Under the pieces are notes generated by a model. It worked only from the letters and a program-made list of their open reading frames with translations. It searched no databases and was not told the origin of the DNA. Positions 22,743 to 33,520 of a DNA stretch of 64,000 nt are shown here, one piece after another (position 1 is the stretch's first letter; each line of letters opens with the position of its first letter). The stretch is from contig NC_080164.1 of NCBI RefSeq assembly GCF_950295315.1, positions 107,159,587-107,223,586 on the forward strand, written 5' to 3'. Origin of the DNA: Erinaceus europaeus (taxonomy: Eukaryota; Chordata; Mammalia; Eulipotyphla; Erinaceidae). A program made the position numbers and the translations under genes.

Positions 22743-22786
22743 ATTGGGGGGGGGGCTCTCCTGTGACAGAGTTGCTGTCTCCCCAG

Positions 22787-22978
22787 CTGCACCCGATACA
22801 GATGATGTGGCTCTGTATGTGGGCGTGGTGATTGCCGTGATCGTGTGCCTGGCCATCTCTGTGGTGGTGGCCCTGTTTGTGTACCGCAAGAACCACCGTG
22901 ACTTCGAGTCTGATATCATCGATTCCTCAGCTCTCAATGGGGGCTTCCAGCCTGTGAACATCAAGGCCGCTAGACAAG
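22787..22978 (+). CDS. UNC5C: UNC5C membrane-span exon (exon 8 by human numbering)
   Basis: First canonical coding exon in the window, 192 nt. Acceptor is GTCTCCCCAG and donor is ACAAG|GTCAGT. It opens with two bases completing a split codon and ends one base into the next. The product has a short acidic stalk (APDTDD), a hydrophobic span of about 23 residues (block residues 10-32, [12 protein letters not shown] onward), a YRKNHR stop-transfer sequence and the start of the cytoplasmic tail. Block residue 1 is the split Ala. Residues 43-46 read DIID and align with the caspase-cleavage motif DITD of UNC5B; D46 corresponds to about D415 of human UNC5C. UNC5C is a netrin receptor mediating axon repulsion and acting as a dependence receptor. 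A SINE ends only 44 bp before the acceptor. Confidence 0.96.
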
Positions 22979-23137
22979 GTCAGTGCTCAGTACCCCCACC
23001 CCAAATCTGCACCTGCCACTCCAGCAGACTGAAAAGTGACATATGTGGGCAGAGACTTGTCTGTCCATGACTGTTCTGGCCTCATCCACAGAACACAGCA
23101 GAATTGACAATGTGTGCAGATGTTTTTATTCCCTTCT

Positions 23138-23192
23138 TTTTAAAAAATGTACTTATTTAGTTTGGATAGAGACAGAGAGAAATTGATAGTGA

Positions 23193-23230
<38 letters not shown>

Positions 23231-23362
23231 CACCTGCAGCCCTGCGCCACCACTTGTGAAGCTTACCACCCTCCTGCAGGTGAGTACCAGGAGCTTGAAT
23301 CTGGGCCCTTGAACAGTGTAATGTATGCCTTCAACCAATTTGTGCCGCCACCCAGCCCCATT
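23138..23362 (-). mobile_element. SINE type B, antisense, with GA expansion
   Basis: TGTACTTATTTAGTTTGGATAG to GTGCCGCCACCCAGCCCC; a (GA)n run of about 16 units at 23196-23228. Confidence 0.85.
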
Positions 23363-23459
23363 TTTATTCCTTTCTTTATCTGATTCCTCCACCTTTTCTC
23401 TGAACGGAACTCCCACATGGATTGGCCTGTTTGGATTTTTTTTTCCTTTTTCTTTTCTT

Positions 23460-23800
23460 TCTTTTTTTTTTTTCCCTCCAGGGTTATGCCAGCACCATGA
23501 ATCCACTGTTTCTGCTCCTGCAGGCCATTTTTTTTCTCTTTTATTGCCCTTATTGTTTATCTTTGTTATTATTACGGTTGTTATTGATGTCGTTTTTGTT
23601 GGATAGGACAGAGAGAAATCGAGAGAGGAGGGGAAGACAGAGAGGAGGGGAGAAAGATAGACACCTGCAGACCTGCCTGACCGCCTATGAAGCGACCCCC
23701 CTTGCAGATGGAAAGCTGGGGGTTCGAACCGGGATCTTTACACCAGTCCTTGCAGTTTGTGCCATGTGCACTTAACCCACTGCACTACTGTCCGGACCCT
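23460..23800 (-). mobile_element. SINE type A with 3-prime module, antisense, full length
   Basis: T-rich start, CCTCCAGGGTTATGCCAGCA, and antisense head ending CACTACTGTCCGGACCC. Confidence 0.87.
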
Positions 23801-24155
23801 TGTTTGGATTCGTTTTTGGCAAGACATTTGCCGAGTTGTTATATACAATATTGTACAGACCCACCCACATGCAGCATAGATGAGGGGCATTACTACCTAT
23901 GGGTCACCTGGTTGGCACCACTCTCTCAGCATCCACCCTTTTGAAAGAGCCAAGTGCCTTAGGGACAATGAGCACATGACTAGGGGCTGTAGGCTGGATC
24001 TGGAGCCTATCACAAAACAAATACCTCCTAGTTGCCAGTTGTCTCATTCTCAGCAGGACCTGGGGGTCTCCCTGTCTCTAACATACCCTGGGTTTCTAAA
24101 GTTCAGGGGGATCTGAGGAAGAGAATCTGGTGATGTATCCCCTTCTTCTCTCTCT

Positions 24156-24388
24156 TTTTGCCTCCAGCATTATTGATGGGTTTTGGTGTCAGCACTAAGA
24201 ACCCACTGCTCCTGGTGGCTTTCCCCCCTTTTTTGTTGTTATTGGATAAGACAGAGAGAAATTGAAAGAGGAGGGGGAGATAAAGATGTAGAGAGAAAGA
24301 TAGATACCTGCAGACCTGCTTCACCAGTCATCAAATGGACCCCCTGTAGGTGGGGACCAGAGAGCTTGAACCTGTATCCTTGCATATA
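24156..24388 (-). mobile_element. SINE with 3-prime module, antisense, abutting the exon 9 acceptor
   Basis: GCCTCCAGCATTATTGATGG to GAACCTGTATCCTTGCATA; the head is cut short and the exon 9 polypyrimidine tract begins at once. Confidence 0.83.
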
Positions 24389-24413
24389 GACCCCCTTCCT
24401 TTCTGTTATTCAG

Positions 24414-24758
24414 ATCTCCTGGCAGTGCCTCCGGACCTGACCTCGGCAGCAGCCATGTACAGAGGACCTGTCTATGCATTGCACGATGTCTCTGACAAGA
24501 TCCCTATGACCAATTCTCCCATCCTGGATCCACTGCCCAGCCTGAAGATCAAAGTCTACAGCACACCAGGCACTGTCACACCCCAAGATGACCTGTCAGA
24601 GTTCACAGCCAAGCTGTCTCCTCAGATGAGCCAGTCCCTGCTGGAGAGCGAGGCCCTCAGCCTGAGGAGTCAGAGCCTGGCCAAGCAGACTGACCCCTCC
24701 TGCACGGCCTTTGGAACCTTCAATTCCCTGGGGGGTCATCTCATTGTCCCCAATTCAG
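24414..24758 (+). CDS. UNC5C: UNC5C cytoplasmic linker exon (exon 9)
   Basis: 345 nt, with acceptor TTCTGTTATTCAG and donor TTCAG|GTAACT. It completes the split Asp codon and ends one base into a Gly codon. It encodes about 115 residues (block 65-180), starting [29 protein letters not shown] up to 20 residues or so of near-identity to human UNC5C as I remember it. It then runs through a Ser/Pro/Thr-rich linker into [14 protein letters not shown], the first strand of the ZU5 domain. UNC5A and UNC5B differ strongly in this linker, so this exon is the best evidence that the paralogue is UNC5C. Antisense SINE sequence runs to about 25 bp before the acceptor, so most of the polypyrimidine tract is the only unique intron sequence there. 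Confidence 0.96.
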
Positions 24759-24898
24759 GTAACTTCTTCCATTGTAGCAAATGGGAAGGAATGATGCAGG
24801 AACACCAAAAATTACTCAGAGAGACATTAAGTCATGTGTCTGACAAACCAGATGATGTCTCCATGGTGAATGTATACCTCTAAAGGAGGGGGGGTTCT

Positions 24899-25905
24899 GT
24901 GTCCCATCCCTTCCATTGGAAGATTCCCTATTCTTTATCACTTTGGGAGTATGGAGCAAAATTATGGGATACAGAAGGTAGAAGGTCTGGCTTCTGTAAT
25001 TGCTTCTCTGCTGGACATGGGCATGGCAAGTGGATCCATACTCCTAACCTGTCTCTGTCTTTCCCTAGTGGGTTAGGGCTCTGGAGAGGTGAAGTTCCTG
25101 GAACTTCAATGTGTCCTGACACATTGGTGAAGTTGTCTGCCCAGGGAGATCAGGGTGGTATCATGGTAATATTTGCAGCTTGGTATCTGAAATGCAGTAA
25201 GATGGAAAGCAGGACAAAATGTTTGATAACCCAGAACCATAAAGTATAAATAGAGCAGTTGAAAGTAGGGACCTTAGGATAGAAGGTTGCTAGGAAATCT
25301 TTTTGGGTATGTTGCTAGGAGCCTATGTCTTAATAATCTTTGCTTGAGCTTAATAGCTAATATGGGGGGAGGACTAAAATTATTGTCTGGGGAGATGGTG
25401 TCAGAGTTGAGAGTAGAACTAGGAAGTAGGATTAGGGTAGAGAATTGCTTGCAAACTTGAAGATCTATGAATCCCATTAACTGTTTACCATATTATCGCA
25501 CTGAGAAATCTGCATTCATTCATATTTATCACTGTACAATCTCCGAGTCCCTGTCAGACAGCTCAGTCTTTAGTCACAACTGGGCACATTCTAGGCTGTG
25601 TTCATTTCAGAGCTAGTCTTCCTTGATGTCACTGAAGAAGCCTACAGCAGAGTTTATAATGATGCTCCCAATGGGTGTGACCAGTGATGGTGACAAGAGG
25701 GATCAATCAGAAATCTAGGTCCATATTATCTACAGTGATGGTGACAAGAAGGATTAGAGATCTAGGTCCATGTTATCTACAGTGATGGTGACAAGAGGGA
25801 TCAATCAGAGATCTAGGTTCATATTATCTACAGGGAACTCCAAGTGATGGAGTGGTCTGATAGTGGCCAAAAAGGCCATCATTAAGTGAGCCGGTCTCTT
25901 AGGGC
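24899..25905 (-). repeat. Family R repeat with internal tandem array
   Basis: It lacks the extreme A-rich end and starts at CCCTTCCATTGGAAGATTCC. It continues further into the family's 5' side than other copies here and includes the 51-bp tandem array at 25682-25830. The left edge lies about 140 bp after the exon 9 donor. Confidence 0.68.
25682..25830. repeat. Three-copy tandem repeat, 51-47-51 bp
   Basis: Units start at 25682, 25733 and 25780 with CAGTGATGGTGACAAGARGG and share ATCTAGGTYCATRTTATCTA. Unit 2 lacks 4 bases. Confidence 0.9.
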
Positions 25906-25949
25906 AGGACCCTTTGTATAGCAAGTTTTACAATCCATCAAGAATTCCA

Positions 25950-26273
25950 AGTTACTTGAACTTGAAGGAATCATGCTAAGTGAGATAAGTCAGGAAGAAA
26001 AGGATGAATATAGGATGATCTCACTCATAGACAGAAGTTGAGAAATAGGAACAGAAGGGAAAACACAAAGCAGAACTTGGACTGGAGTTGTTATATTGCA
26101 CCAAAGTAAAGGACTCTGGGGCAGGGGAAAGTGTTCAGGTCCTGGAACATGATGGCAGAGGAGAACCTAGGTGGGTTGTTACAGTGTTATGTGGAAAACT
26201 GAGAAATGTTAATTATCTACTGTATTTTACTGTTGACTGAAAATCATTAATCCCTCCAATAAGGAAAAAAAAA
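25950..26273 (+). mobile_element. L1 3' end fragment
   Basis: The last part of L1 ORF2 and the 3' UTR (GAAGGAATCATGCTAAGTGA, then GAGAAATG...TACTGTATTTTACTG) ends in A-rich sequence. AGAATTCCA flanks both ends (25941-25949, 26274-26282), a likely target duplication. Confidence 0.85.
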
Positions 26274-26335
26274 AGAATTCCAGGTAGGAAACAGTGCAGA
26301 CTTGAGTGAATAAACATCTTTAGGATCTGGAGGGT

Positions 26336-26521
26336 AGTTTTTTTTTTTTTTTTTGGACAGGACTGAGAGAAATTAAGAGGGGAGAGGGAGACACCTGAGA
26401 CACCTGCAGACCTGCTTCACCACTCATGAAGCTTTGCTCCTACAGGGGTGTGTGGGGATCAAACCCAGATCCTTGCACATGGTGATATGTGTACTTAACC
26501 AAGTGTGCCACCACCCAGCTC
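26336..26521 (-). mobile_element. SINE type B, antisense
   Basis: T18 run then GGACAGGACTGAGAGAAATT to GTGTGCCACCACCCAGCTC. Confidence 0.83.
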
Positions 26522-27057
26522 TTGGGAGATAGTCTTTAAGTCTTCCACATTCTAGATCATAGCATCTCTGTATCTATTGTGCCTCAATGAGCTGTTCTTC
26601 CTCCCTCACATATTGGGTGCAGGATTAAACCTAGAGCCGTGGCTTCCTGAGAGCTGTTGCTCTTTAACCCCATCCAAGCTGGTGGAACAAAGAAGACAGC
26701 TTACTAGTTTCAAATCCCTCCAGGTCCTGAGTTAATCATTAAAGAATCATTATGTCTGAAATCACCAAATATCTCCTTGCAGTGCTGGTATAGTAACTCT
26801 CACCATGGCAGAGAGGGGATCTTTCTGTATGTTTGTGCAACAGTCTTTCTTGCCTGCTTGATTTCTGTCTGAAAAGCTGGCTGCTGTCTGTCCACCCCAT
26901 ATGTCCTTTCAGTGAATACAACTTCAGACAGAAGCATCAAAACCTTGTTTCTTACCCCCAACCAGCAATGAGCACACATCCCCTACTAAAAGGACCCTCC
27001 CAGTGTCCTGCTAAGCTATAATGAAGGGTGTGCTGCCCCACCTTTTTTTCCCTTGTT

Positions 27058-27545
27058 TTAAAAAAAAATTATTAGTGATTTAACTAATATGAGTGTGGGA
27101 TAAGATGGGTACAATTCCCACCATCAGAGTTTCACATCTCAGCTCCTCCATTTGAAGCTTCCCTATTCTTTGTCTTTCTGGGAGTATGACCCAAAGATCT
27201 TTATGGGGTGCAGAAGGTGGAAAGTCTGGCTTCTTTAATTTCTTCCCCACTGCACATGGGCAGTGACATGTTGATCCACACCCCAACCTGTTTCTATCTT
27301 TCCCTAGTGGGGCAGAACTCTGGGGAGGTGGGGCTCTAGGACTTTGATGAGGTCATCTGCCCAGGCAAGTTAGGCTGGTGTCAGAGTAGCATTGCAGCTT
27401 GGTGGCTGGAAAGCATTAAGATATAAAGCAGAATAAATTGTTTAATAATCAGGAACCTAAAGGTAGGAATATATCAGATGAGATTTGGGGTCTTCATGTT
27501 GGAAGAAGCTAGGAAGTCTACTTTAGGAATTTTCCAAGGGGTTCA
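27058..27545 (-). repeat. Family R repeat, 3' portion
   Basis: AATTATTAGTGATTTAACTA terminal sequence, then GATAAGATGGGTACAATTCC and the GGGAGTATGACCCAAAGATC box. Diverged subfamily resembling 12905 and 47324. Confidence 0.75.
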
Positions 27546-27937
27546 CCTACTTCTCAAGGAAGCTTCAGAAGGCCGTAGTCATCCAGAAGCCCAAGCTGTT
27601 GCCACACACTAAAAGGACAAATTAGTTAGAAAACATAGCACTTCGTTCCCTTTCAATTTACTCCAGGGAGCAGCACTTTGGAATGCTGATGATTAGATTA
27701 TCAGAGGGCCTCATGATCAACAGCAAGTCTGTGTTTATTAGCTTCCTTCTCTACTGTCATTTGCAATCTTAAGATGTGTACAACAGCGACTCCTGCCTCT
27801 GGCAGATCTAGCCAGATCATAGCTTCACCATATTCGCTGTTGCAGGACCATCTAGTTTTCAGTTGACCACTTACTCACCTGCTTCCAGAGTGTCAACCTC
27901 ACTGACTGGTAGTGTTTGATTGAAAATTGGATATTCA

Positions 27938-28070
27938 AAGGGAGAGATAGCATAGCGGCTAGACATAAAGGCCTTTGTGACTGAAGCACCACAAGTTGGA
28001 GGTTCAATCCCCAGCATCACCAGAAGCCAGAATTTAGCAGTGCTCTGGTAAAGTCAATAAATAAAATAAG
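27938..28070 (+). mobile_element. Family D tRNA-like SINE
   Basis: GGGAGAGATAGCATAGCGGC head, GGTTCAATCCCCAGCATCAC and CAGTGCTCTGGTAAAGTCAATAA. Confidence 0.72.
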
Positions 28071-28700
28071 CCATTCATTAATCAATGATCTTATAGGTTT
28101 AGAAGTGTCAGTCATTAGAGGACTAATAGATTCCTCTGTGAATCTAATTTAACACCTTTTGGTCAAAACTTGGTAATTTGCAAATACAGAATTAAAGACC
28201 AGTGTGATTGTGCAAAAGACTTGATACAACAGAAGATAAGAATATAATGCATCCAGTCAAATAACATATAGAACCCATTGGTATTCAATGTTTGAACAGA
28301 GATGAAGATGCCATCTTTTATTTATGGGCATACTCAGTGGGAACGCACCTTGCCCCACAATGTGACACCATAGTGGTGTACTCAGATGAGTTGAACTGCA
28401 CACACTTAGATGCCACTCATGGGACCAAGGGCTTCCAGAGTCTACGGCCTGCCTGATGCTCTCTCTGTTGATGCCCCTTACCTCTCAGGCTATAGACCAT
28501 CACCTTTGCAGTCAGAATGGAACTTTCTAGAAGTACCAATTCTGACCCTCCTCATTAGAAATTTGGGGAGAAAACTTAGTGACCTGTCTTACACCAGGTC
28601 TTTTCAGTGATTCTGTCAAGTTTGAACCACTGTCTGGTCACTGTGGACTCAAAGCAGAGTTCAGTCCATAAGCAGAACTGAGCTAGCCCCTGCCCACCTG

Positions 28701-29438
28701 TTTTTAGTTTAGTTTTATTTTATGATAATGATTAACAAGATTGTAAGATAACAGGGTACAATTCCATACAGTTCCCACCACCAGAGTTCCCTATACCATC
28801 CCCTCCATTGGAAGCTTCCTCATTCTTTACCCCTCTGGAAGTATGAACCCAAATTGTTTATAGAGTACAGAAAGTGAGAGGTCTGGCTTCTGTAATTTCT
28901 TCTCTGCTGGACATGGACGTTAGCAGGTAGATCCGTATCCCCAGCCTGTTTCTATCTTTCCTTAGTGGGGTAGGGCTCTAGAGACGTGGGGTTCCAGGAC
29001 ACATTAATGAGGTCATCTCCCCAGGAAATTCAAGATGGCATCATAGTAGCATCTGCAACTTGGTAGCTGAAAGGCAGTAAGATGGAAAGCAGGGAAAATG
29101 TTTTAATGAATAAGAGCCCAGTGATAGAAACAGAGCAGATGAAATTATGGATCTTCTATTTCTAGTCTATTTTAGGTATGTTACAAGGGGCCCATGATTT
29201 TAGTGATTTTTGCCTGAGCCTGACAGCTAACATGCAGATGGACTAAAAGTATTCTTTGAGAAGGTGATGTCAGAGTTGAGAATAGGACAGTAAAGGAGGA
29301 TTTGGGCAGTGAGTAGCTCCCAAACATGAGGCAAGTATATAAATACAATTAACTGTTTACCCCATTCATCTGATGTAAGGCCCAGTTATATTCATATTTG
29401 GCACAGGAGCCTATGTAACCTCTGAGTCCCTGGCAGTC
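28701..29438 (-). repeat. Family R repeat
   Basis: TTAACAAGATTGTAAGATAA and the TACAATTCCATACAGTTCCC block through to AGTATATAAATACAATTAAC and CTCTGAGTCCCTGGCAGTC. Ends where a 5'-truncated SINE begins. Confidence 0.78.
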
Positions 29439-29658
29439 TGACCGGCATAAGGATCCTGGTTCGAGCCCCAGCTCCCCACCTGCAGGGGAGTCACTTCACA
29501 GGCGGTGAAGTAGGTGCAGGTGTCTATCTTTCTCTCCCTCTCTCTGTCTTCCCCTCCTCTCTTGATTTCTCTCTGTCCTATCTAACAACAACAACATCAG
29601 TAACAACAAAAATAAAAAAGGGCAACAAAAAGGAAAATAAATAAATAAATATATAAAA
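29439..29658 (+). mobile_element. SINE type A, 5'-truncated
   Basis: Starts GACCGGCATAAGGATCCTGG, lacking the first 45 or so bases; tail (AAAT)n. Confidence 0.86.
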
Positions 29659-30169
29659 AAAAGTAGTCATCCATTATTATCATCTTCTTATGGGGAAACA
29701 TAGCAAGCAGATATTTGGGGGGGGAGCAATAATATGGTTGTTAGCATCTATTCTTGTATATAAGGCTTGTGGGAATTTTTATTTTCCTAAATTAGCAGCA
29801 ATGCGTCATTTCAGCTATTTGAAATTTTATGAGGAGTTGATGGTTTTACTCACATTTTTTTTTTCACAAGGAAAACAACACAGGAGCCAACAGTGGATGC
29901 CTTAAATTAAACAAGAGTTTACAAAGAAACCTGTCGCTCCTTCAAGTAACTCCAGACGAGTTCAGAGGGAGCAGGGTAAACAGAGAGGCCAAAGCAGAAG
30001 GCACACAGAGTGGCTATGAATGTTTATAGGTCTGGAGACAGAGAGAAGCAGGCTTCTGGCCCCATGGCCACAGAAGTTCCCCATCCCCTCCTCCTGCTAC
30101 AAAGGTGCTCTGTGAAGTTGCCTTTTCATCCCCACATCTTCTAAAGCTACTTCTCTGTCTTTTCTTCAG

Positions 30170-30257
30170 GAGTGAGCCTGCTGATTCCCGCCGGGGCGGT
30201 ACCCCAAGGACGAGTCTACGAGATGTACGTGACGGTACACAGGAAAGAAAACATGAG
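30170..30257 (+). CDS. UNC5C: UNC5C ZU5 domain exon (exon 10)
   Basis: 88 nt with acceptor GTCTTTTCTTCAG and donor ATGAG|GTAAAC. It encodes block residues 180-209, [21 protein letters not shown] followed by TVHRKENM and a split Arg. This is the core of the ZU5 domain, with the conserved LIP.GAIP.G.VYE pattern found in UNC5 proteins, ankyrins and ZO-1. The reading frame joins both neighbours without a stop. An L1 fragment begins about 325 bp downstream. Confidence 0.95.
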
Positions 30258-30583
30258 GTAAACATGCCTTTCCTGCCACACTTGACTTGAAGTCTGGATT
30301 TGGCTGGGAGGAGGGCTATATGAGAGAGAGAAAAGGACTTTTCTAGCCTATTTCCCCCTCCATCTGAGAAAGGTCAACACTGGCTTCTCTGATCTTGGAT
30401 GTGCCACCATTTTCACAGGTTAGGTTGAGTGGGAAGTCACAATTCTTTTCAGGTCCAGAGCAGAGAGGTCCTGGGTGGAGGCAGGAAGATGGGGCTTCAT
30501 GACATCCACCCTGTCATCATGATGGTGTGAAAGAAAGGTCAAGGAGAAATAAACAGCCCCTGACCTGCCACTTCTACTTTCTT

Positions 30584-32764
30584 TCTTTTTTTTTTTTTTA
30601 ATTTCTTTATTGGGGAATTAATGTTTCATATTCGACAGTAAATACAATAGTTTTTACATGCATAACATTTCTCAGTTTTCCACATAGCAATACAAACCCC
30701 TCTAGGTCCTCTGTCATCCTTTTTGTACCTGTATTCTCCCCCAACCCACCCCAGAGTCTTTTACTTTGGTGCAATACACCAGTTCCAGTTCAAGTTCTAC
30801 TTGTGTTTTCTCTTATGATCATGTTTTTCAACTTCTGCCTGAGAGTGAGATCATCCCATATTTATCCTTCTATTTCTGACTTATTTCACTTAACATGAAT
30901 TTTTCAAGGTCCATCCAAGATCGGCTGAAAACAGTGAAGTCACTGTTTTTAATAGCTGAGTAGTATTCCACTGTGTATATATACCACAGCTTTCTCAGCC
31001 ATTCATCTGTTGTTGGACACCTGGGTTGCTTCCAGGTTTTGGCTATTACAAATTGTGCTGCTGAGAAAATATGTGTACACAGATCTTTTTGGATGGGTGT
31101 GTTGGGTTCCTTAGGATATCTCCCCAGGAAAGGAATTGCAGGATCGTAGGGGAGGTCCATTTCTAGCCTTCTGAGAGTTCTCCAGACTATTTCCACAGAG
31201 CGTGGACCAATTTACATTCCCACTAGCAGTGCAACAGGGTTCCTTTGACACCTCAACCTCTCCAGCATTTGCTGCTGTTACCTTTTCTGATGTATGACAT
31301 TCTCACAGGAGTGAAGTGGTATCTCACTGTTGTCTTTATTTGCATTTCTCTGACAATCAAAAACTTGGAGCATTTTTGCATGTGTTTCTCAGCTCTTTGG
31401 ATCTCGTCTATGGTGAATACTCTGTCCATGTCTTCTCCCCATTTTTGGATGGGGTTTTTTGTTTTCTTGTTGTTGAGTTTCGCAAGCTCTTTATATATTT
31501 TGGTTATTAGCCTCTTGTCTAATGTATGGCATGTAATGATCTCCCATTCTGTGAGGGGTCTCTTGGTTTGGGTAGTAGTTTTTTTTGCTGTGCAGAAGCT
31601 TTTTAATTTGACTTAGTCCCATAGGTTTATACTTGCCTTAGTCTTCTTTGTAATAGGATTCCTTTCATTGAAGATATCTTTAAAATTTATGCGGAAAAGA
31701 GTTCTGCCAATATTTTCCTCTAAGTATCTGATAGTTTGTGGTATAACATCCAAGTCCTTGACCCACTTGGAATTTACTTTTGTATTTGGTGAACTATAGC
31801 GGTTCAGTTTCATTCTTCTGCATGTTTCAACCCATTTTATCCAACACCATTTGTTGAAGACACTTAGCTTTCCGCATTTAATAGTCTGGGCACCTTTGTC
31901 AAAGATTAGATGTCCATAGGTGTGGGGGCTTACTTACTTCTGGGCTCTCAATTCTACTCTACTGTTCACTGTGACTATTCATGTTCCAGTACCAAGCAGT
32001 TTTGAATGACAATGGCCCTATAATACAATTTGAGATCTTAGAGTGTGGTGCCTCCAGTTCTGTTCTTTCTTCTCAACATTGTTTTGGCAATTCTAGGTCT
32101 TTTATGGTTCCAGATAAACATTTGTAGCATTTTTTCTATTCTCCAAAAAAAAAAATGTGGTTGGAATCTTGATGGGGATAGCATTAAATTTGTATATGGC
32201 TCTAGGTAGTATATTCCTTTTTAATGATGTTAATTCTTCCAACCCAGGAACATGGAATATCTTTCCACTTCTTTGAGTCTTTTTCAATTTCATTGAGTAG
32301 TGTCTCATACTTTTCAGTATACAAGTCTTTCACTTCTTTGGTTAGGTTTATTCCTAGATATTTTATTGTTTTTGTTGCTATAGTAAAAGGAAATGATTTC
32401 TGGATTTCATCTTCTTCTAACTTAGTGTTTGCATAGAGGAATGCTACTGACTTTTGAATGTTAATTTTGTAGCCTGACACCTTACTGTATTGCCTGATGA
32501 TTTCCAAAAGCTTCTTGCTGGATTCTTTAGGTTTTTCTATGTATACTATCATGTCATCTGAAAATAGGGAAAGTTGTATTCTTCTCTTCCAATCTGAATG
32601 CCTTTAATTCTTTGCTCCTGCCTGGTTGCTATGGCAAGAACTTGCAACACTGTGTTGAATAGTAATGGTGATAGTGTGCATCCCTGTCTAGTACCTGATC
32701 TGAGGGGAAATGCTTCCAGTTTTTCACCGTTGAGTATGATGTTGGCTGTAGGTTTGGCCACCTG
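30584..32764 (-). mobile_element. 5'-truncated L1 retrotransposon, ORF2 C-terminal part, broken
   Basis: An antisense L1 with its poly(A) end at the left (T run from 30584). Minus-strand fragments are recognisable as L1 ORF2: [20 protein letters not shown] with RQGC.LSPLLFN (reverse transcriptase, 32549-32761), the F-S-D-D active-site region with [17 protein letters not shown] (32202-32560), and the C-terminus with NSDFTVFSRSWMDLE and YYSAIK (30870-31196). The frame breaks between the first two pieces, right before the DD motif, and again several times downstream. Flanks share GCCAC.T.TACTTTCTT (30567-30583 and 32757-32773, 15 of 17), a likely target duplication. No active enzyme is encoded. 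Confidence 0.9.
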
Positions 32765-32941
32765 TACTTTCTTCTAGCCTCTGGGCTCATGTCTTTGTTA
32801 CTTGCTCCAGGCTGGAGTGTCACAACCCTACCTACTGACCCACAGCACTTAATGGTTTAATATTTGCAGGTGGCTCCAGGGTGAAATATGTGGCTCTGTT
32901 TTGGATTTGTCACAATCACCAAATTACCATTATATTATTAG

Positions 32942-33015
32942 AAAAAAAGCTATCAGGGGAGGGGTTGGGATATGGGGTTCTGATGGTGGGAATTGTGTGG
33001 AGTTGTATCCCTCTT
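32942..33015 (+). repeat. Family R repeat, sense copy, part 1
   Basis: CTATCAGGGGAGGGGTTGGG and GGTGGGAATTGTGTGGAGTT are the reverse complement of the block near the A-rich end of other copies. This is the only copy in UNC5C sense orientation. A SINE splits it. Confidence 0.75.
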
Positions 33016-33302
33016 TTAAAAAAAATATTTACTTATTCTCTTTTGTTGTCCTTGTTGTTTTATTGTTGTAGTTATTATTGTTGTTATTGCTTTCATCATT
33101 GTTGGATAGGACAGAGAGAAATGGAGAGAGGAGGGGAAGACAAAGAGGGGGAGAGAAAGATAGTCACCTGCAGACCTGCTTCACCGCTTGTGAAGTGACT
33201 CCCCTGCAGGTGGGGAGCCAGGAGCTTGAACTGGGATCCTTAAGCCGGTCCTTGCACTTTGCACCATCTGTGCTTAACCCACTGTGCTACTGCCTGACTC
33301 CC
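33016..33302 (-). mobile_element. SINE type A, antisense, inside family R
   Basis: TATTTACTTATTCTCTTTTG to GTGCTACTGCCTGACTCCC; flanked by the TTGTAYCCCTCTT duplication. Confidence 0.9.
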
Positions 33303-33360
33303 AATTGTACCCCTCTTATCCTATGGTTTTGTCAATATTTCCTTTTTATAAATAAAAAAA
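33303..33360 (+). repeat. Family R repeat, sense copy, part 2 with A-rich 3' end
   Basis: GTACCCCTCTTATCCTATGG through TTTATAAATAAAAAAAAA completes the element. TTGTAYCCCTCTT on both sides of the SINE is the target duplication. Confidence 0.78.
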
Positions 33361-33520
33361 AAGTGAGAGAAAGAAGGAGAGAGAGGAGGAGTTTTCTTTC
33401 GGCCTTTAACAAATTGTGTGGGGTCTCTTTGATTGCTTCCCATAAAAAGGCCATTGTTAAGCAATGTTTTAAAGATCTGGCTATTGATGTATCTTGGATA
33501 GAGAGCTGAAAATTAAAGGT

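Larger units (their letters stand above)
1..22786 (+). other. UNC5C: UNC5C intron upstream of the membrane-span exon (5' end outside window)
   Basis: Intronic sequence interrupted only by the cassette exon at 17200-17256. No exon for the Ig or thrombospondin repeats is present, so they lie further upstream. Stretches over 300 bp where I see no repeat or gene are 626-1749, 3033-3454, 3973-4609, 8113-8587, 8774-9193, 9460-9813, 10432-11540, 12493-12904, 14241-15144, 16280-17199, 18171-18516, 18834-19693, 20271-20589, 20891-21216 and 21395-21892. The rest is SINE, family R, LTR or microsatellite, listed separately. Confidence 0.85.
22979..24413 (+). other. UNC5C: UNC5C intron 8
   Basis: About 1.4 kb, over half of it three antisense SINEs (23138-23362, 23460-23800, 24156-24388). 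The unique parts are 22979-23137, 23363-23459 and 23801-24155; nothing functional is seen beyond the splice sites. Confidence 0.9.
24759..30169 (+). other. UNC5C: UNC5C intron 9
   Basis: About 5.4 kb. It holds three family R copies, an L1 3' end, two ERI-type SINEs and one family D SINE. Unique stretches with nothing recognised are 26522-27057, 27546-27937, 28071-28700 and 29656-30169. Confidence 0.9.

Noticed and set aside
22663..23070. 135-codon open frame starting in SINE sequence and containing the UNC5C membrane span
   Set aside because: The ATG lies in the SINE; the real coding part is bounded by splice sites at 22787 and 22978.
24350..24883. 177-codon open frame over exon 9
   Set aside because: Both ends are intron read-through; the exon is 24414-24758.
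29690..29905. Open frame just upstream of exon 10
   Set aside because: No similarity to UNC5C, starts at a SINE edge and lacks a donor in phase.
31245..31616. 123-codon plus-strand open frame rich in hydrophobic residues
   Set aside because: It is the antisense of L1 ORF2.
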